Positions 25,844-36,593 of a stretch of DNA of 64,000 nt are shown here, one piece after another. The notes under the pieces were generated by a model. The model saw nothing but the letters and a program-made list of their open reading frames with translations. It was not told the DNA's origin and did not search any database. The position numbers and the translations under genes were made by a program. The stretch comes from Oceanicola granulosus HTCC2516 (GTDB lineage: Bacteria; Pseudomonadota; Alphaproteobacteria; Rhodobacterales; Rhodobacteraceae), in NCBI RefSeq assembly GCF_000153305.1, contig NZ_CH724108.1:120764-184763 (forward strand). The letters are read 5' to 3'. Position 1 is the first letter of the stretch. Every line of letters starts with the position of its first letter.

Positions 25844-27124
25844 ATGAAGACGACCTTTCGCAGAACGGGCCTCGCGCTCGTCGCGCTGAGCGCCGCGGCG
25901 CCAGCCTGGGCCCAGGATCCGGTGGAGCTGACCTTCCTGGTCGACAACGGCCCGCCCTCCGTGGCGCAGGCCGAGGCCCTCGCCGCCGCCTACACCGAGC
26001 TGAACCCGCACGTGACCTTCGACATCGAGCTGCGCGTCGGCAGCATCGACGGCGACAACCTCGTCAAGACGCGGCTCGCCACCGAGGAGATGGCCGACAT
26101 CTTCCTCTACAATTCCGGCTCGCTGTTCCAGGCGCTCGCACCCACCCGCACCATCGTCGAGCTGACCGACCAGCCGTTCCTCGACGTGGTCAGCGACAGC
26201 TTCGAAGCGGTCGTGACCGCCGACGGCGGCGTCTACGGCGTGCCCATCGGCCCCGGCTTCGCGGGCGGCATCATGTACAACCGCGCCATCTACGACGAGC
26301 TCGGCCTCGAAGTGCCCCTGACCTGGGACGACTTCATGGCCAACAACGCCGCGATCGACGAGGCCGGCTACGTCCCCATCGCGCAGACCTACGGCGACAC
26401 CTGGTCGGCGCAGCTCCTCGTGCTGGGCGACTACTTCAACGTCGAGGCCGACAGCCCCGGCTTCGCCGAGCGCTACACCAACAACGAGGCCAAGTTCGCG
26501 ACCGACCCGGCCGCGCTGCGCAGCTTCGAGCGGCTCGAGGAAGCCTACGAGGCCGGCTACTTCAACGAGGATTTCGGCGCCGCCACCTATGACGACGGCA
26601 TCCGGATGATCGCCACCGGCGAGGCCGCGCACTACCCGATCCTGTCGCTCGCCATCGACCCGATCGCCGAGCAATACCCCGACGCCGTTCCCGACATCGG
26701 CTTCTTCGCCCAGCCGGGCGACGATCCCGACAAGAACGGCCTGACGATTTGGCTGCCCAACGCGCTCTACGTGCCCCAGGCCAGCGAGAACATCGACGAG
26801 GCCGTCGACTTCCTCGCCTTCGTCGCCTCCCAGGCCGGCTGCCAGGCGCAGATCGACGCGGGCCAGGTCTCCGGTCCCTACCTGATCGAAGGCTGCCAGC
26901 TTCCCGAGGACGTCCCCCAGGCCACCCGCGACCTGGTGCCCTACTTCAACGACAGCGACCTCAACCTGCCGGCGCTCGAGTTCCTGTCGCCGGTCAAGGG
27001 CCCGGCGCTGCCGCAGCTGACCGTCGAGGTCGGCTCGGGCATCCGCTCTGCCGCCGAGGCCGCCGCGATCTACGACGAAGACGTCAAGAAAGCCGCCCAG
27101 CAGCTCGGCCTGCCGAACTGGTAA
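25844..27124 (+). CDS. Sugar ABC transporter substrate-binding protein (CUT1)
   Basis: A 426-residue periplasmic binding protein with a Sec signal peptide (MKTTFRRTGLALVALSAAAPAWAQ, cleavage after AWA). The mature part has the family 1 fold: ELTFLVDNGPPSVAQAEALAAAY, DIFLYNSGSLFQALAP, GVYGVPIGPGFAGGIMYNRAIYDELGLEVP and a closing helix. The start has GGAGGAGGAG upstream. It lies 29 bp after the rhamnosidase and starts the importer genes, so the ligand is probably a rhamnose-containing oligosaccharide or glycoside. Confidence 0.93.
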   Translation: MKTTFRRTGLALVALSAAAPAWAQDPVELTFLVDNGPPSVAQAEALAAAYTELNPHVTFDIELRVGSIDGDNLVKTRLATEEMADIFLYNSGSLFQALAPTRTIVELTDQPFLDVVSDSFEAVVTADGGVYGVPIGPGFAGGIMYNRAIYDELGLEVPLTWDDFMANNAAIDEAGYVPIAQTYGDTWSAQLLVLGDYFNVEADSPGFAERYTNNEAKFATDPAALRSFERLEEAYEAGYFNEDFGAATYDDGIRMIATGEAAHYPILSLAIDPIAEQYPDAVPDIGFFAQPGDDPDKNGLTIWLPNALYVPQASENIDEAVDFLAFVASQAGCQAQIDAGQVSGPYLIEGCQLPEDVPQATRDLVPYFNDSDLNLPALEFLSPVKGPALPQLTVEVGSGIRSAAEAAAIYDEDVKKAAQQLGLPNW

Positions 27125-27150
27125 GGCCCTGACACGCCACGCGAAACGGC

Positions 27151-27172
27151 CGGGCGCCCCGACGGGCGCCCG
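27151..27172 (+). terminator. Intercistronic hairpin after the binding-protein gene
   Basis: CGGGCGCCC, CGAC, GGGCGCCCG, 26 bp after the stop codon and 21 bp before the permease start. Such a structure commonly lets the binding protein be made in excess over the membrane subunits. Confidence 0.55.
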
Positions 27173-27193
27173 ACCCCACCGAGGGAGGTTGAA

Positions 27194-28105
27194 GTGAGCG
27201 ACGCGGCACTCGATCGGCAGGAGCCGGCAGCCCGGCGGCGCACGGCGCGGCGCAGGGTCCCCTACCCCTACACGTTCTACATCCCCGCCGGCGTGATTTA
27301 CGCGGTGATGTTCCTCGTGCCCACCATCGCCTCCTTCTACTTCGCCCTGACCCGCTGGACGCTGTTCGACTCCCACTTCATCGGCTTCGGCAACTTCGTG
27401 CAGTTCTTCCGCGAGCCGTTCCTCGTGCAGGGCCTCGTCAACACGCTGATCTTCGGCATCTCCACCTCGGCGCTGAAGGTCGTCCTCGGCCTCGCCCTCG
27501 CGGTGCTGCTGACCAGCCGCATCCCGGCGCGCGGCTACCTGCGCGCGGTGATCTTCTTCCCCGTCCTCGTCAGCTTCATCGGCGTCGGCATCATCTTCGT
27601 GTCGCTGATGCACCCCACCCGCGGCGCCATCAACGTCACCCTCGAAACCATCGGCATCGACGGGCCGGGCTGGCTCACGACGCCCTGGCTGGCGCTCTAC
27701 TCGGTCATCATCGTCGACGTCTGGAAGGGCGTCGGGATCGCCACCGTCATCTTCATCGCCGGCATCGCCTCGATCCCGAGCGACTACTACGAGGCCGCCC
27801 GCATCGACGGCGCCACCAAGGCCCAGCAATTCTGGCGCATCACCCTGCCGCTGTCGCGCCCGGCCACCGTCACCGTCATCACCCTGAGCCTGATCGGCGG
27901 GCTGCGCACGTTCGACCTGATCTGGACCATGACCGGCGGCGGCCCCGGCTTCTCCTCCGACGTGGTCGCCTCGATCATCTACAAGCAGTACCAGTCCGGC
28001 TTCTACGGCCTGTCCACGGCGGGCAACGTGGTGCTGTTCCTGCTCATCGCCCTCGTGATGGTGCCGCTGACCACGTGGATGAACCGCCGCGAGATCGACA
28101 TATGA
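27194..28105 (+). CDS. Sugar ABC transporter permease (MalF type)
   Basis: A 303-residue inner-membrane permease with six predicted membrane segments, the first at about residues 28-50 ([25 protein letters not shown]). The EAA loop is [27 protein letters not shown] (about 196-222). GTG start with GAGGGAGG upstream. Its stop overlaps the next permease start by ATGA. It forms the channel together with that protein. Confidence 0.93.
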   Translation: MSDAALDRQEPAARRRTARRRVPYPYTFYIPAGVIYAVMFLVPTIASFYFALTRWTLFDSHFIGFGNFVQFFREPFLVQGLVNTLIFGISTSALKVVLGLALAVLLTSRIPARGYLRAVIFFPVLVSFIGVGIIFVSLMHPTRGAINVTLETIGIDGPGWLTTPWLALYSVIIVDVWKGVGIATVIFIAGIASIPSDYYEAARIDGATKAQQFWRITLPLSRPATVTVITLSLIGGLRTFDLIWTMTGGGPGFSSDVVASIIYKQYQSGFYGLSTAGNVVLFLLIALVMVPLTTWMNRREIDI

Positions 28106-28959
28106 GCCAGACCCACACCACCTTCCGCGCCGCCGAGGCGCGCCGCCGCTGGATCGGCGGAGCGGTCGCGATCCTCGTCACCGGCGTCGTCTTCGTGCTG
28201 CCGTTCCTTTTCGCCCTGCTGCAGGCCTCCAAGACCCAGGCCGACGCCTCCACCCTCAGCTTCTCCTGGCCGACCGAGTGGCAGCTCTGGTCCAATCTCG
28301 TCGCGGTGATCCAGGTGCGCGACTACCAGCTGCTGCTGGCGTTCTTCAATTCGACCGTCATCACCGTCGCCAGCGTCACCGGCCTCGTCGTCTTCGCCTC
28401 GATGGTCGGCTACATCCTGCAGCGCCGCCAGAGCCGTTGGAACGGGCTGATCAACTTCCTCGTCCTCGCCGGCCTGATGATCCCGCCCGCCGTCGTCCCG
28501 ACGATCTGGCTGCTGCAGCAGCTGGAGCTGTTCAAGACGCTGCACGGCATGGTGCTGATCGAGATCGCCTACAACCTGTCCTTCTCGATCCTGCTCTACC
28601 GCGCCTTCGTCGCCACCATCCCGCGCGAGCTCGACGAAGCCGCGCGAATGGACGGTGCGAAGCCCTGGCAGACCTTCTTCCGCGTGATCTTCCCGCTCCT
28701 GAAGCCCGTCACCGTGACCAACATCGTCGTCCAGTCGATCGCCATCTTCAACGACTTCGTCAATCCGCTCTACTACCTGCCCGGCAAGGACAACGTCACC
28801 GTGCAGCTCACCCTCTACAACTTCCAGAGCCAGTTCGAGACCCAGTACAACCTGCTGTTCTCCAACGTCCTCCTGGTCACGATCCCGCCCCTGATCGTCT
28901 TCGTCTTCTTCAACCGCCAGATCGTCGCCGGCATGACCGCCGGCGCGGTCAAGGGCTAG
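28102..28959 (+). CDS. Sugar ABC transporter permease (MalG type)
   Basis: A 285-residue permease with six membrane segments; the first is near residues 16-40 ([25 protein letters not shown]). The EAA loop reads [27 protein letters not shown] (about 184-210). The start was chosen at the ATGA overlap with the upstream permease. It pairs with the MalF-type subunit encoded upstream. Confidence 0.93.
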   Translation: MSQTHTTFRAAEARRRWIGGAVAILVTGVVFVLPFLFALLQASKTQADASTLSFSWPTEWQLWSNLVAVIQVRDYQLLLAFFNSTVITVASVTGLVVFASMVGYILQRRQSRWNGLINFLVLAGLMIPPAVVPTIWLLQQLELFKTLHGMVLIEIAYNLSFSILLYRAFVATIPRELDEAARMDGAKPWQTFFRVIFPLLKPVTVTNIVVQSIAIFNDFVNPLYYLPGKDNVTVQLTLYNFQSQFETQYNLLFSNVLLVTIPPLIVFVFFNRQIVAGMTAGAVKG

Positions 28960-28976
28960 GCGCACAAGGAACCCGC

Positions 28977-29972
<996 letters not shown>

Positions 29973-30090
29973 CTGCCCCTATCCCGCCTCGCTCGCGGTC
30001 GTCCTGTCGGGTTCAGGGACGTTCAGCGAGCCCGCCGATGACAAACAGGCCGCTGACGGTTAGACTGGGCTCATCGTCGGGGGGCAGTCC

Positions 30091-31011
30091 ATGTGCTCGA
30101 AGGGGGTGCTTGCGGCCGTCGGGAACACGCCGCTGATCAGGCTCGAGAGGCTCGAGCCGGCAGGGGGCGCGGAGGTCTGGCTGAAGCTCGAGGCCGGTAA
30201 TCCCACCGGCTCCTACAAGGACCGGATGGCGGTCTCGGTTCTCGGTCGCGCCATGGAACGGGGAGAGCTGGCGCCCGGAAATCGCGTCGTCGAATACACG
30301 GGCGGCAGCACGGGCACGGCCCTTGCCTTCGTCTCGGCGGCGCTGGGAGTGACGTTCACCGCCGTCTTCTCCGACGCGTTTTCCGCGAGCAAGCGCCTGG
30401 CGATGGAGGCGTTCGGGGCGGAGGTCCTCGTCGAGGAGAGCGACGGGACGATCACGCCCGAGCTGATCCAGCGGATGAAGGCGCGTGCCTACGCCCTGGC
30501 GGAGGAACCGGGCTCTTTCTACGCCGACCAGTTCGGGTCCGCCGATGTCCGCGCCGGGTACGAGCCGATGGGGCACGAGATCGCCGCCGACCTCGGGCAG
30601 GTCGATGTGCTCGTGGCCGCCGTCGGAACGGGCGCCGCGCTGATGGGCACGGCAGACGGTCTCGCGGCTCGCGGCATCGACCCGCGCCTGATCGCCCTCG
30701 AACCTGCGCAGTCGCCCCTGCTGACGACCGGCAAGGGTGGGCCCCACCGTGTCGAGGGGATCGGCGTGGGCTTCGCGCCGCCGTTCCTGGACCGGGGCCG
30801 TCTCGCCGAGGTCCGGGCGATCGACCAGGACCGGGCCTTCGAGATGTGCCGGACCCTCGCGCGGCAGGCCGGCGTCTTCTGCGGTGGCTCGACGGGGCTG
30901 AACGTGGTCGCGGCCATCGAGCTGTCGCGCGAGCTTGGCCGGGGCCGGAAGGTCGTGACCCTCGGGTGCGATAGCGGGGCCAAGTACCTGGGCGGGCATA
31001 TCTACGGCTGA
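30091..31011 (+). CDS. Cysteine synthase-family PLP enzyme
   Basis: A 306-residue fold-type II PLP enzyme. The PLP lysine is in EAGNPTGSYKDRMAVSVL (about residues 40-57), followed by the substrate loop YTGGSTGTALAFVSAALG and the glycine-rich phosphate cup VAAVGTGAALMGTADGL. The active-site context SYKDR and GGSTGT differs from canonical CysK (NPxxSxKDR, TSGNTG), so the amino acid substrate may not be O-acetylserine. It stands alone between the sugar importer operon and a minus-strand GFA gene. The role could be cysteine, cystathionine-type or another beta-replacement reaction. Confidence 0.8.
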   Translation: MCSKGVLAAVGNTPLIRLERLEPAGGAEVWLKLEAGNPTGSYKDRMAVSVLGRAMERGELAPGNRVVEYTGGSTGTALAFVSAALGVTFTAVFSDAFSASKRLAMEAFGAEVLVEESDGTITPELIQRMKARAYALAEEPGSFYADQFGSADVRAGYEPMGHEIAADLGQVDVLVAAVGTGAALMGTADGLAARGIDPRLIALEPAQSPLLTTGKGGPHRVEGIGVGFAPPFLDRGRLAEVRAIDQDRAFEMCRTLARQAGVFCGGSTGLNVVAAIELSRELGRGRKVVTLGCDSGAKYLGGHIYG

Positions 31012-31041
31012 GCGCGAAGAGCGTGAATCAGTCCCGCCCGG

Positions 31042-31458
31042 CTACTCGGGCGGCGGGGTCATGTTCTCGCCCGGGGGCAGGACGACCCAGGGGTGCGCCC
31101 GATGCGCGAACCAGATCTTGTCGGGCGCGGGGAAGTCGCGGTCGGCGAAGCAGCCTGCGTGGATCGCCACCATGCCCGGCCGCAGCTTGACCCGGAACAG
31201 CAGCGAGACGCCGCAGACCGGGCAGAACTCGAGGTCGAGCGTGCGGCCCTCGTTGGTGGGCCGCCGATAGAGGGTGCGGTCCCCCTCGTTCTCGAGGACC
31301 TGCTCCTCCCGGAAGAAGCCCGCGATGTGGAACGCGCTGCCGCTGCGCCGCTGGCAGTCGTAGCAGTTGCACATGTTCACCCACTCCGGGTCGCCCCGCA
31401 CCGTCAGGCGGAACTGGCCGCAGGAGCATTGCGCATTTCGGATCGCATCGCGTGACAT
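31042..31458 (-). CDS. GFA (glutathione-dependent formaldehyde-activating) family protein
   Basis: A 138-residue zinc protein of the GFA/CENP-V family. Zinc ligands are visible as CSCG (residues about 11-14), CNCYDCQ (about 32-38) and the later FCPVCG (about 79-84). ATG at 31458 has GGAGGAGAGG upstream. Most family members are annotated glutathione-dependent formaldehyde-activating, but that activity is not established for the family at large and many probably do something else. Convergent with the PLP enzyme upstream. Confidence 0.85.
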   Translation of the reverse strand: MSRDAIRNAQCSCGQFRLTVRGDPEWVNMCNCYDCQRRSGSAFHIAGFFREEQVLENEGDRTLYRRPTNEGRTLDLEFCPVCGVSLLFRVKLRPGMVAIHAGCFADRDFPAPDKIWFAHRAHPWVVLPPGENMTPPPE

Positions 31459-31534
31459 GGGCCTCTCCTCCGCAAGCTCGCGCACCCCATGATACTGGGT
31501 TGCACGGCCTCGTGAGAAGCTTTTTGCATTGCCC

Positions 31535-32506
31535 TCAAGCTCCCAATCCCGCGAGCCACAGGTAGAGCGGCAGGCCCACGGTGATGTTGAAGGGGAAGGT
31601 GACGCCCAGCGACAGTGTCAGGTAGATGCCGGCCTCGGCTTTCGGCAGGGCGATCCGCATCGCAGCGGGCACCGCGATGTAGGAGGCCGAGGCGGCCAGG
31701 ACCATCAGCAGGAACAGGCTCCCCGTCTGCAGGCCGATCGCCGCGCCGAGCGCCCAGCCCAGCATCGCGCCGGTGACCGGCATCACCAGGCCGAACGAGA
31801 ACAGCCCCGCGTTCAGCATGTGGCGGTTGGCCGAGAGGCTTCGCCCGGCGGTGATCCCCATGTCCAGCAGGAACAGGCAGAGGATGCCGACGAAGGGCGT
31901 GACGACGAAGGGGGCGATCATCTCCATCCCCTTGTCCTGCGTGACCGCGCCGATCACGAAGGCGCCGGTGAGCAGCAGGACCGAGCCGTTGGCGAAGAGC
32001 TCCCGGGCCGGAACGGCCTTGGCAACGCGGTCGCCGGAGTGGCGGGAGGCGATCCACAGCGCCGAGAGGATCGCCGGCACCTCCATGGCGGCGGCGACGG
32101 CCACCATGTAGCCGTCGAAGGCGACGCCCGAGAGCTCGAGCAGGCTGGAGGCGGCGACGAAGGTCACGATGGAGATCGAGCCGTAGTGGCCGGCCACCGC
32201 CGCCGCGTTCATCGGGTCGAGGCGGGTCATCACCCGCAGCAGCAGGAAGGCGAGGAACGGGATCAGGAAGGACAGCGCCAGGCCGGCCAGGATGGCCAGC
32301 AGCAGCTCGGCTCGCAGGCCGTGCTCCGCCAGGCTGTGCCCGCCCTTGAAGCCGATTGCCAGGAGCAGGTAGAGCGACATGAACTTCGCCGCCCCCTCGG
32401 GGATCGACAAATCGCTGCGCACGAAGGCGGCCAGCAGGCCGAGCACGAAGAACAGGATGGTGGGCACCATGAGGTTGCCCGTGAGGGTATCGAGAACGGC
32501 GGACAT
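31535..32506 (-). CDS. sbtA: SbtA-type sodium-dependent bicarbonate transporter
   Basis: A 323-residue membrane protein with about ten hydrophobic segments in two inverted halves. It opens NLMVPTILFFVLGLLAAFVRSDLSIPEGAAKFMSLYLL and contains the half-helix-like GHYGSISIVTFVAASS and SYIAVPAAMRIALPKAEAG segments near the pseudo-symmetric cores, typical of SbtA/DUF897. Cyanobacterial SbtA imports HCO3- with Na+; in heterotrophic proteobacteria the substrate may be bicarbonate for anaplerosis or another anion. No SbtB-like PII gene is adjacent. It is divergent from a LysR regulator over 89 bp, suggesting regulation by it. Confidence 0.85.
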   Translation of the reverse strand: MSAVLDTLTGNLMVPTILFFVLGLLAAFVRSDLSIPEGAAKFMSLYLLLAIGFKGGHSLAEHGLRAELLLAILAGLALSFLIPFLAFLLLRVMTRLDPMNAAAVAGHYGSISIVTFVAASSLLELSGVAFDGYMVAVAAAMEVPAILSALWIASRHSGDRVAKAVPARELFANGSVLLLTGAFVIGAVTQDKGMEMIAPFVVTPFVGILCLFLLDMGITAGRSLSANRHMLNAGLFSFGLVMPVTGAMLGWALGAAIGLQTGSLFLLMVLAASASYIAVPAAMRIALPKAEAGIYLTLSLGVTFPFNITVGLPLYLWLAGLGA

Positions 32507-32595
32507 GGGTGGGACTCCTTTGGGTCCGCGTCCATTGCCGCAGAACGTCCCATAGCTTAAATACTTTGCAGCCGATCCACGAATAGCCTGAGACT

Positions 32596-33540
32596 ATGCG
32601 CCCGACGCTTCGACAACTGGAATACATCGTCGCGGTGCATCAGCTCGGCAGCTTCAGCCTGGCCGCCGAGATGCTGAACGTCAGCCAGCCGAGCCTGTCG
32701 AGCCAGGTCGCGGCGGTGGAGGCCGATTTCGGCGTGCGCCTGTTCAAGCGCGGGCGCGGCGGCACGCAGGCGACGGCGAAGGGGCTGGAATGCGTCCAGC
32801 GGGCACGGCGCGTCCTGGCGGAGGTCGAGGCCCTGCGCAGCTCCATGACCTCCGCCCTGCCCTTCGGCGGGCGGCTGCGGCTGGGGGTGCTGCCCTCGAT
32901 CGGCCCCTACCTTCTGCCGCAGGCGATGCGCTCGCTGCACCGCGACCAGCCCGAGCTGCGGGTGATCGTGCGCGAGGAGAACACCCTGAGCCTCGACGAG
33001 GGCATCCGCCACGGGCGCTTCGACGCCATCATCTCCACGCCGGAGGACCATCCGAACACCTGGCAGCACCCGCTGTTCACCGAGGCCCTCTGGGTGGCGG
33101 TGAGCCCCGATCACCCGATCGCCGGGCTCGACCGAGTCGAAGCCGCCGACCTGGCGGGCCAGCGGCTCCTGACGCTGGACACGGGCCACCGGCTGGCGCG
33201 CATCGTCTACGGCCTCGCGGGGCTCAGCGGCGGGATCGTGTCGGACGATTACGAGGGCACGAGCCTCGACTCCGTCCTGCTCATGGCCGCGACCGGCGCC
33301 GGCGCGGCGGTCCTGCCCGACCTGTTCACGCGCCGCCAGGCGGTGCATCGCAGGGAGGTCGTGGTCAAACCGCTCGCCATGCCGGACGCCATCCGGGGGA
33401 TCAGCCTGCTGTTCTCGCGCGACCTGCCCGTCGACGACAGCCACGAGAACCTCGTCCGCGCCATACGCGACGCCGCGCGATCCCTCGAACTCGCCGTGGC
33501 GGAGCCGGCCGCCGCCGTCGCGCGCTCCGGCAAGGCGTGA
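32596..33540 (+). CDS. LysR-family regulator (OxyR-like)
   Basis: A 314-residue LysR protein. The DNA-binding domain is RQLEYIVAVHQLGSFSLAAEMLNVSQPSLSSQVAAVEADFGVRLFKRG; the effector domain starts near residue 92 (GGRLRLGVLPSIGPYLLP) and includes FTEALWVAVSPDHPIAG. Overall it resembles OxyR, but I do not find the redox cysteine pair of OxyR: the only cysteine visible is in the linker (GLECVQRARR). It is therefore probably a ligand-responsive factor. Divergent from sbtA, its likely target. Confidence 0.85.
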   Translation: MRPTLRQLEYIVAVHQLGSFSLAAEMLNVSQPSLSSQVAAVEADFGVRLFKRGRGGTQATAKGLECVQRARRVLAEVEALRSSMTSALPFGGRLRLGVLPSIGPYLLPQAMRSLHRDQPELRVIVREENTLSLDEGIRHGRFDAIISTPEDHPNTWQHPLFTEALWVAVSPDHPIAGLDRVEAADLAGQRLLTLDTGHRLARIVYGLAGLSGGIVSDDYEGTSLDSVLLMAATGAGAAVLPDLFTRRQAVHRREVVVKPLAMPDAIRGISLLFSRDLPVDDSHENLVRAIRDAARSLELAVAEPAAAVARSGKA

Positions 33541-33597
33541 GGCGCCCACTCTTGAACTGCCGCCACCGCCGCTAGACATCGAAATTTCCGCCCGGCG

Positions 33598-34548
33598 TCA
33601 GTCCAGCAGCGCCGCGGCCGTCTTCTCGTCGACCAGCAGGTGGCTCGCGTAACCGCCGTGCAGAAGCGCGCGCAGGGGGGCGACCTTCTCGTCGCCGCCA
33701 GCCACGAGCAGGCGCACCGGGACGCGAGAGAGCTGGGCGGGGGTGATGCCGATCATGCGGGCGCTGAGCGGGGTTTCCATCACATTGCCCGTATCGTCGA
33801 TGAAATGGCCGCAGAGCACGGCGCGCGCGCCGTCCGCGGCATAGCGAGCGACTTCGTCGGCGGAGGCGATGCCCGAGGTAACGATGGTCGTCGACTGGCC
33901 AACGTCGCCGACGGAGAACAGGGCGTGGCTGAGGTCGTCGAACCGGGCGAGCTGACGGGCGATGATCGGCTCGGCGCGCAGGGCGGCGGCGAGGTCGGCG
34001 GAGCTGAGGATTGCCGGGGCATGCAGCGTCCGGCAGTCGGCGCCGCACTTGCGCGCGATTTCCACCGTGCAGTTTTCGGCGGCCTGCAACTGCGTGTCGT
34101 ACATCGAGCCGACGAGCTGATGCACCGCGAGGTCCACCACCGGACGGATCGCCAGCGCATGCGCGACGCGCTGCACCGTCTCTCCCCAGGCCACCCCCAG
34201 ACGCGCGCCAGGGGCCAACAGATCGTGCACGGCGAGCGCGGCCATCTGCGCCAGCGTCGCCAGCATCGCGCCGCTTTCGGCCTCGTCCGCATGGGCTACG
34301 AACGCGGCCTCCAGGCCCCAGCGCGCGGCGAGATCGCGGGCCAGTCGCGAGTCGGCGAAGCTGTCGCCGTTGATGCGGATGTCGACGATCCCGGTCTCCC
34401 GCGCGAGCCGCAGGTAGTTGACCACCGTCGCCCGCGAGAGACCGACGCGGCGGGCGATCTCGCCTTGTGTCAGCCCCTCGCGGTAATACAGCATCGCCAC
34501 ATGCGACAGCGTGTGCCGCGGGATGCTGGATTGGGGCTGCTGGCCCAT
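33598..34548 (-). CDS. SorC/DeoR-type sugar-binding transcriptional regulator
   Basis: A 316-residue regulator: N-terminal helix-turn-helix (ML YYREGLTQGEIARRVGLSRATVVNYL, about 19-46) and a C-terminal sugar-phosphate-binding domain of the SorC family (GVAWGETVQRVAHAL, about 118-132; SVGDVGQSTTIVTSG; GHFIDDTGNVMETPLSARMIGI; VAGGDEKVAPLRALLHGGYASHLLVDEKTA). SorC proteins bind phosphorylated sugars. Last gene of the mtnK-mtnA-aldolase operon; its ATG overlaps the aldolase stop (TGATG). The probable effector is the kinase or isomerase product, and the probable operator the 35-bp palindrome at 38963-38997. Confidence 0.88.
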   Translation of the reverse strand: MGQQPQSSIPRHTLSHVAMLYYREGLTQGEIARRVGLSRATVVNYLRLARETGIVDIRINGDSFADSRLARDLAARWGLEAAFVAHADEAESGAMLATLAQMAALAVHDLLAPGARLGVAWGETVQRVAHALAIRPVVDLAVHQLVGSMYDTQLQAAENCTVEIARKCGADCRTLHAPAILSSADLAAALRAEPIIARQLARFDDLSHALFSVGDVGQSTTIVTSGIASADEVARYAADGARAVLCGHFIDDTGNVMETPLSARMIGITPAQLSRVPVRLLVAGGDEKVAPLRALLHGGYASHLLVDEKTAAALLD

Positions 34549-36593
34549 CAGCGTAGCGCGGCCTCGATATTGCCCCCGTCAACAGTCAGGACATGCGCCG
34601 TCGTCCGCTCGGACAGGGCGAGAGCGACGAAGCCCTCCGCCACGTGCCGCGCCTCGACCTCGCGGCGGAGGAGGTTGCCCGCCATGTAGGTGCCTTCGTC
34701 CACCCCACGCGATCTCGCGCGGCTGGTGATGAAGTCGTCGGTCAACAGGCCCGACCGGATGCGATCTGCGTTGATCCCGTTCACGCGGATGCCCTCGCCC
34801 CCCAGTTCCAGCGCGAGCTGACGCATCAGGAACATCGTCGTGGCCTTGGGCAGCCCGTAGGCGCCGAAATCGCGGCCCGGGTTGACGGCCTGCTTGGACA
34901 GGTTGAACAGGATCTGCCCGCCCCGTCCCTGCCGCACCATCAGGCGCGCGGCCTCTGTGGCGAGGCGGTGATGGGCGAAGAAGTTGAGCTCGAAGGCGTC
35001 GCGGAGCGTCCGGTCCTCGAGGTCGAGCAACGCGCCCGAGGTTGCCGCGCCGGCGTTGGAGACGAGGATGTCGAGCCCGCCGAAGGCCGCGACGGCCTCG
35101 GCCACCAGCGCCGTGCCCGCGCCTTCGTCCGTCACGTCGAGGACGGCGCTGGCGTGGCTTTCCCCCAGATCGGCGTGCAGCCGCTCCAGTCCGTCCGCGT
35201 CGCGGTCGAGCAGCAGGACAGAGGCGCCCTTCGCCGCGAAGGCCCGCGCCGTGGCCGCGCCGATGGCGCCCGCCGCGCCGGTGATCGCCACGATGCGCCC
35301 CGCGAGTTCGGGCGGCTTGCCCTTGCCCAGCTTGGCCTGCTCCAGCGACCAGTATTCCATGTCGAAGAGGTCGTCCTCCCCGATCGGACGGAAGCCACCC
35401 GCATCCTCGCCCGCCGCGCGCACGCGCATGTTCTGCTCGCCCAGATCGGCGGCCACCGAGGCCGCGCCCGCCGTCGCACCGATCCCCACGAGACCAAGCC
35501 CCGCGACCCAGGCGAGCTGCGGCAGCGGGGCCAGCATGGTCTTGCCCCCGACGCGCCGCGACTGCCGGTCGAAGAAGGCGACATACCCGTCCCGATAGCG
35601 ATCGATCGCCGCTGCGATGCCTTCCCGCCCGCCGGCGAGGTCGTCCCGCGACAGCACGAGCGGCCAGCCCTTGATGCGGATGACGTGGTCGGGCGAGGCG
35701 ACGCCGCGGGTGGCGAGGTCGTCCACGTCCGGGCGGTCGAGGAACGCCATGATGTCCGGCCCGTTGCGCAGGGCGAGCACCGGCATGGGCGCATCCGCCC
35801 CGCTCGCCTCCCCCAGCGCGCCGCGCAGATCGGCGAGGACGCCGGTGTCGGCGGGTCGCCGCACGCGCAGGGACGTGGGGCCGTCGATGCCCAGGTATCG
35901 CGCGACCTCGTTGGAGTGCCCCACGACCTTGTCGTAGCTTTCCCGCGCCGTCTCGCCCCAGGTGAAATGGCCGTGGTTCAGCAGCAGCAACCCCTCGACG
36001 TCCGGGTTGGCCGCGTATGCCTCCGCCGCGGCGCGCGCCAGTGCGAAGCCCGGCATGATGTAGGGCACGATGGCCAGCCGGTCGCCGAAGATCTCGCGCG
36101 CGACCCTCTCCGCGTCGGGCAGGTTGGCCAGCACGAGGAACGGCGTGGCGTGGGTGTGATCGACGAAGGTCTGCGGCAGCCAGGCGTGCAGCAGCGTCTC
36201 GACCGAGGGGTTGGGTGCCGTGCTGTCGAGCAGGTTGCTGCGCTGCACGTTGACCATCGCCTCGTCGGACAGTGCGTCGAGGCCGCGCAGCCGGTCGAGC
36301 GGCGCCAGCCGGACGCCCGGCAGGCCCGGCGCGCGCAGGGTGTCGAGGTCCCAGCCGGATCCCTTGACGTGCAGCACGCGGATCTCGTCGCCGAAGAGGT
36401 CGCGCCGCGTCACCTTGACCGAGGTATTGCCGCCCCCGTGCATGACGAGATCGGGGTCCGCCCCGATGATGCGGCTGGAATAGACCCGCTCGGCCAGGGT
36501 GCGGTCGGCGGGATCGTCTCCGGCCTCGTTCACCCACGCCGCGCAGTCGGCGTCGGACCAGCGGTTCGCGATCATGCCCGGCTGCTCGCTCAT
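34548..36593 (-). CDS. Bifunctional class II aldolase / short-chain dehydrogenase
   Basis: A 681-residue fusion. The N-terminal half (about 1-420) is a zinc class II sugar-phosphate aldolase of the RhaD/COG3347 type: [23 protein letters not shown], the zinc pair [16 protein letters not shown] and [22 protein letters not shown]. The C-terminal half (about 430-681) is an SDR with GxxxGxG loop [26 protein letters not shown] and the catalytic YGLPK. The same fusion is known as RhaE (rhamnulose-1-phosphate aldolase/lactaldehyde dehydrogenase). Here it follows mtnK and mtnA (ATGA overlap), so it should cleave a ketose-1-phosphate to DHAP and an aldehyde that the SDR then oxidises or reduces. Confidence 0.9.
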   Translation of the reverse strand: MSEQPGMIANRWSDADCAAWVNEAGDDPADRTLAERVYSSRIIGADPDLVMHGGGNTSVKVTRRDLFGDEIRVLHVKGSGWDLDTLRAPGLPGVRLAPLDRLRGLDALSDEAMVNVQRSNLLDSTAPNPSVETLLHAWLPQTFVDHTHATPFLVLANLPDAERVAREIFGDRLAIVPYIMPGFALARAAAEAYAANPDVEGLLLLNHGHFTWGETARESYDKVVGHSNEVARYLGIDGPTSLRVRRPADTGVLADLRGALGEASGADAPMPVLALRNGPDIMAFLDRPDVDDLATRGVASPDHVIRIKGWPLVLSRDDLAGGREGIAAAIDRYRDGYVAFFDRQSRRVGGKTMLAPLPQLAWVAGLGLVGIGATAGAASVAADLGEQNMRVRAAGEDAGGFRPIGEDDLFDMEYWSLEQAKLGKGKPPELAGRIVAITGAAGAIGAATARAFAAKGASVLLLDRDADGLERLHADLGESHASAVLDVTDEGAGTALVAEAVAAFGGLDILVSNAGAATSGALLDLEDRTLRDAFELNFFAHHRLATEAARLMVRQGRGGQILFNLSKQAVNPGRDFGAYGLPKATTMFLMRQLALELGGEGIRVNGINADRIRSGLLTDDFITSRARSRGVDEGTYMAGNLLRREVEARHVAEGFVALALSERTTAHVLTVDGGNIEAALR

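Noticed and set aside
25661-27829. A 722-codon minus-strand frame opposite the CUT1 binding protein and permease
   Set aside because: Antisense to genes with clear signal peptide and EAA motifs; no recognisable domain.
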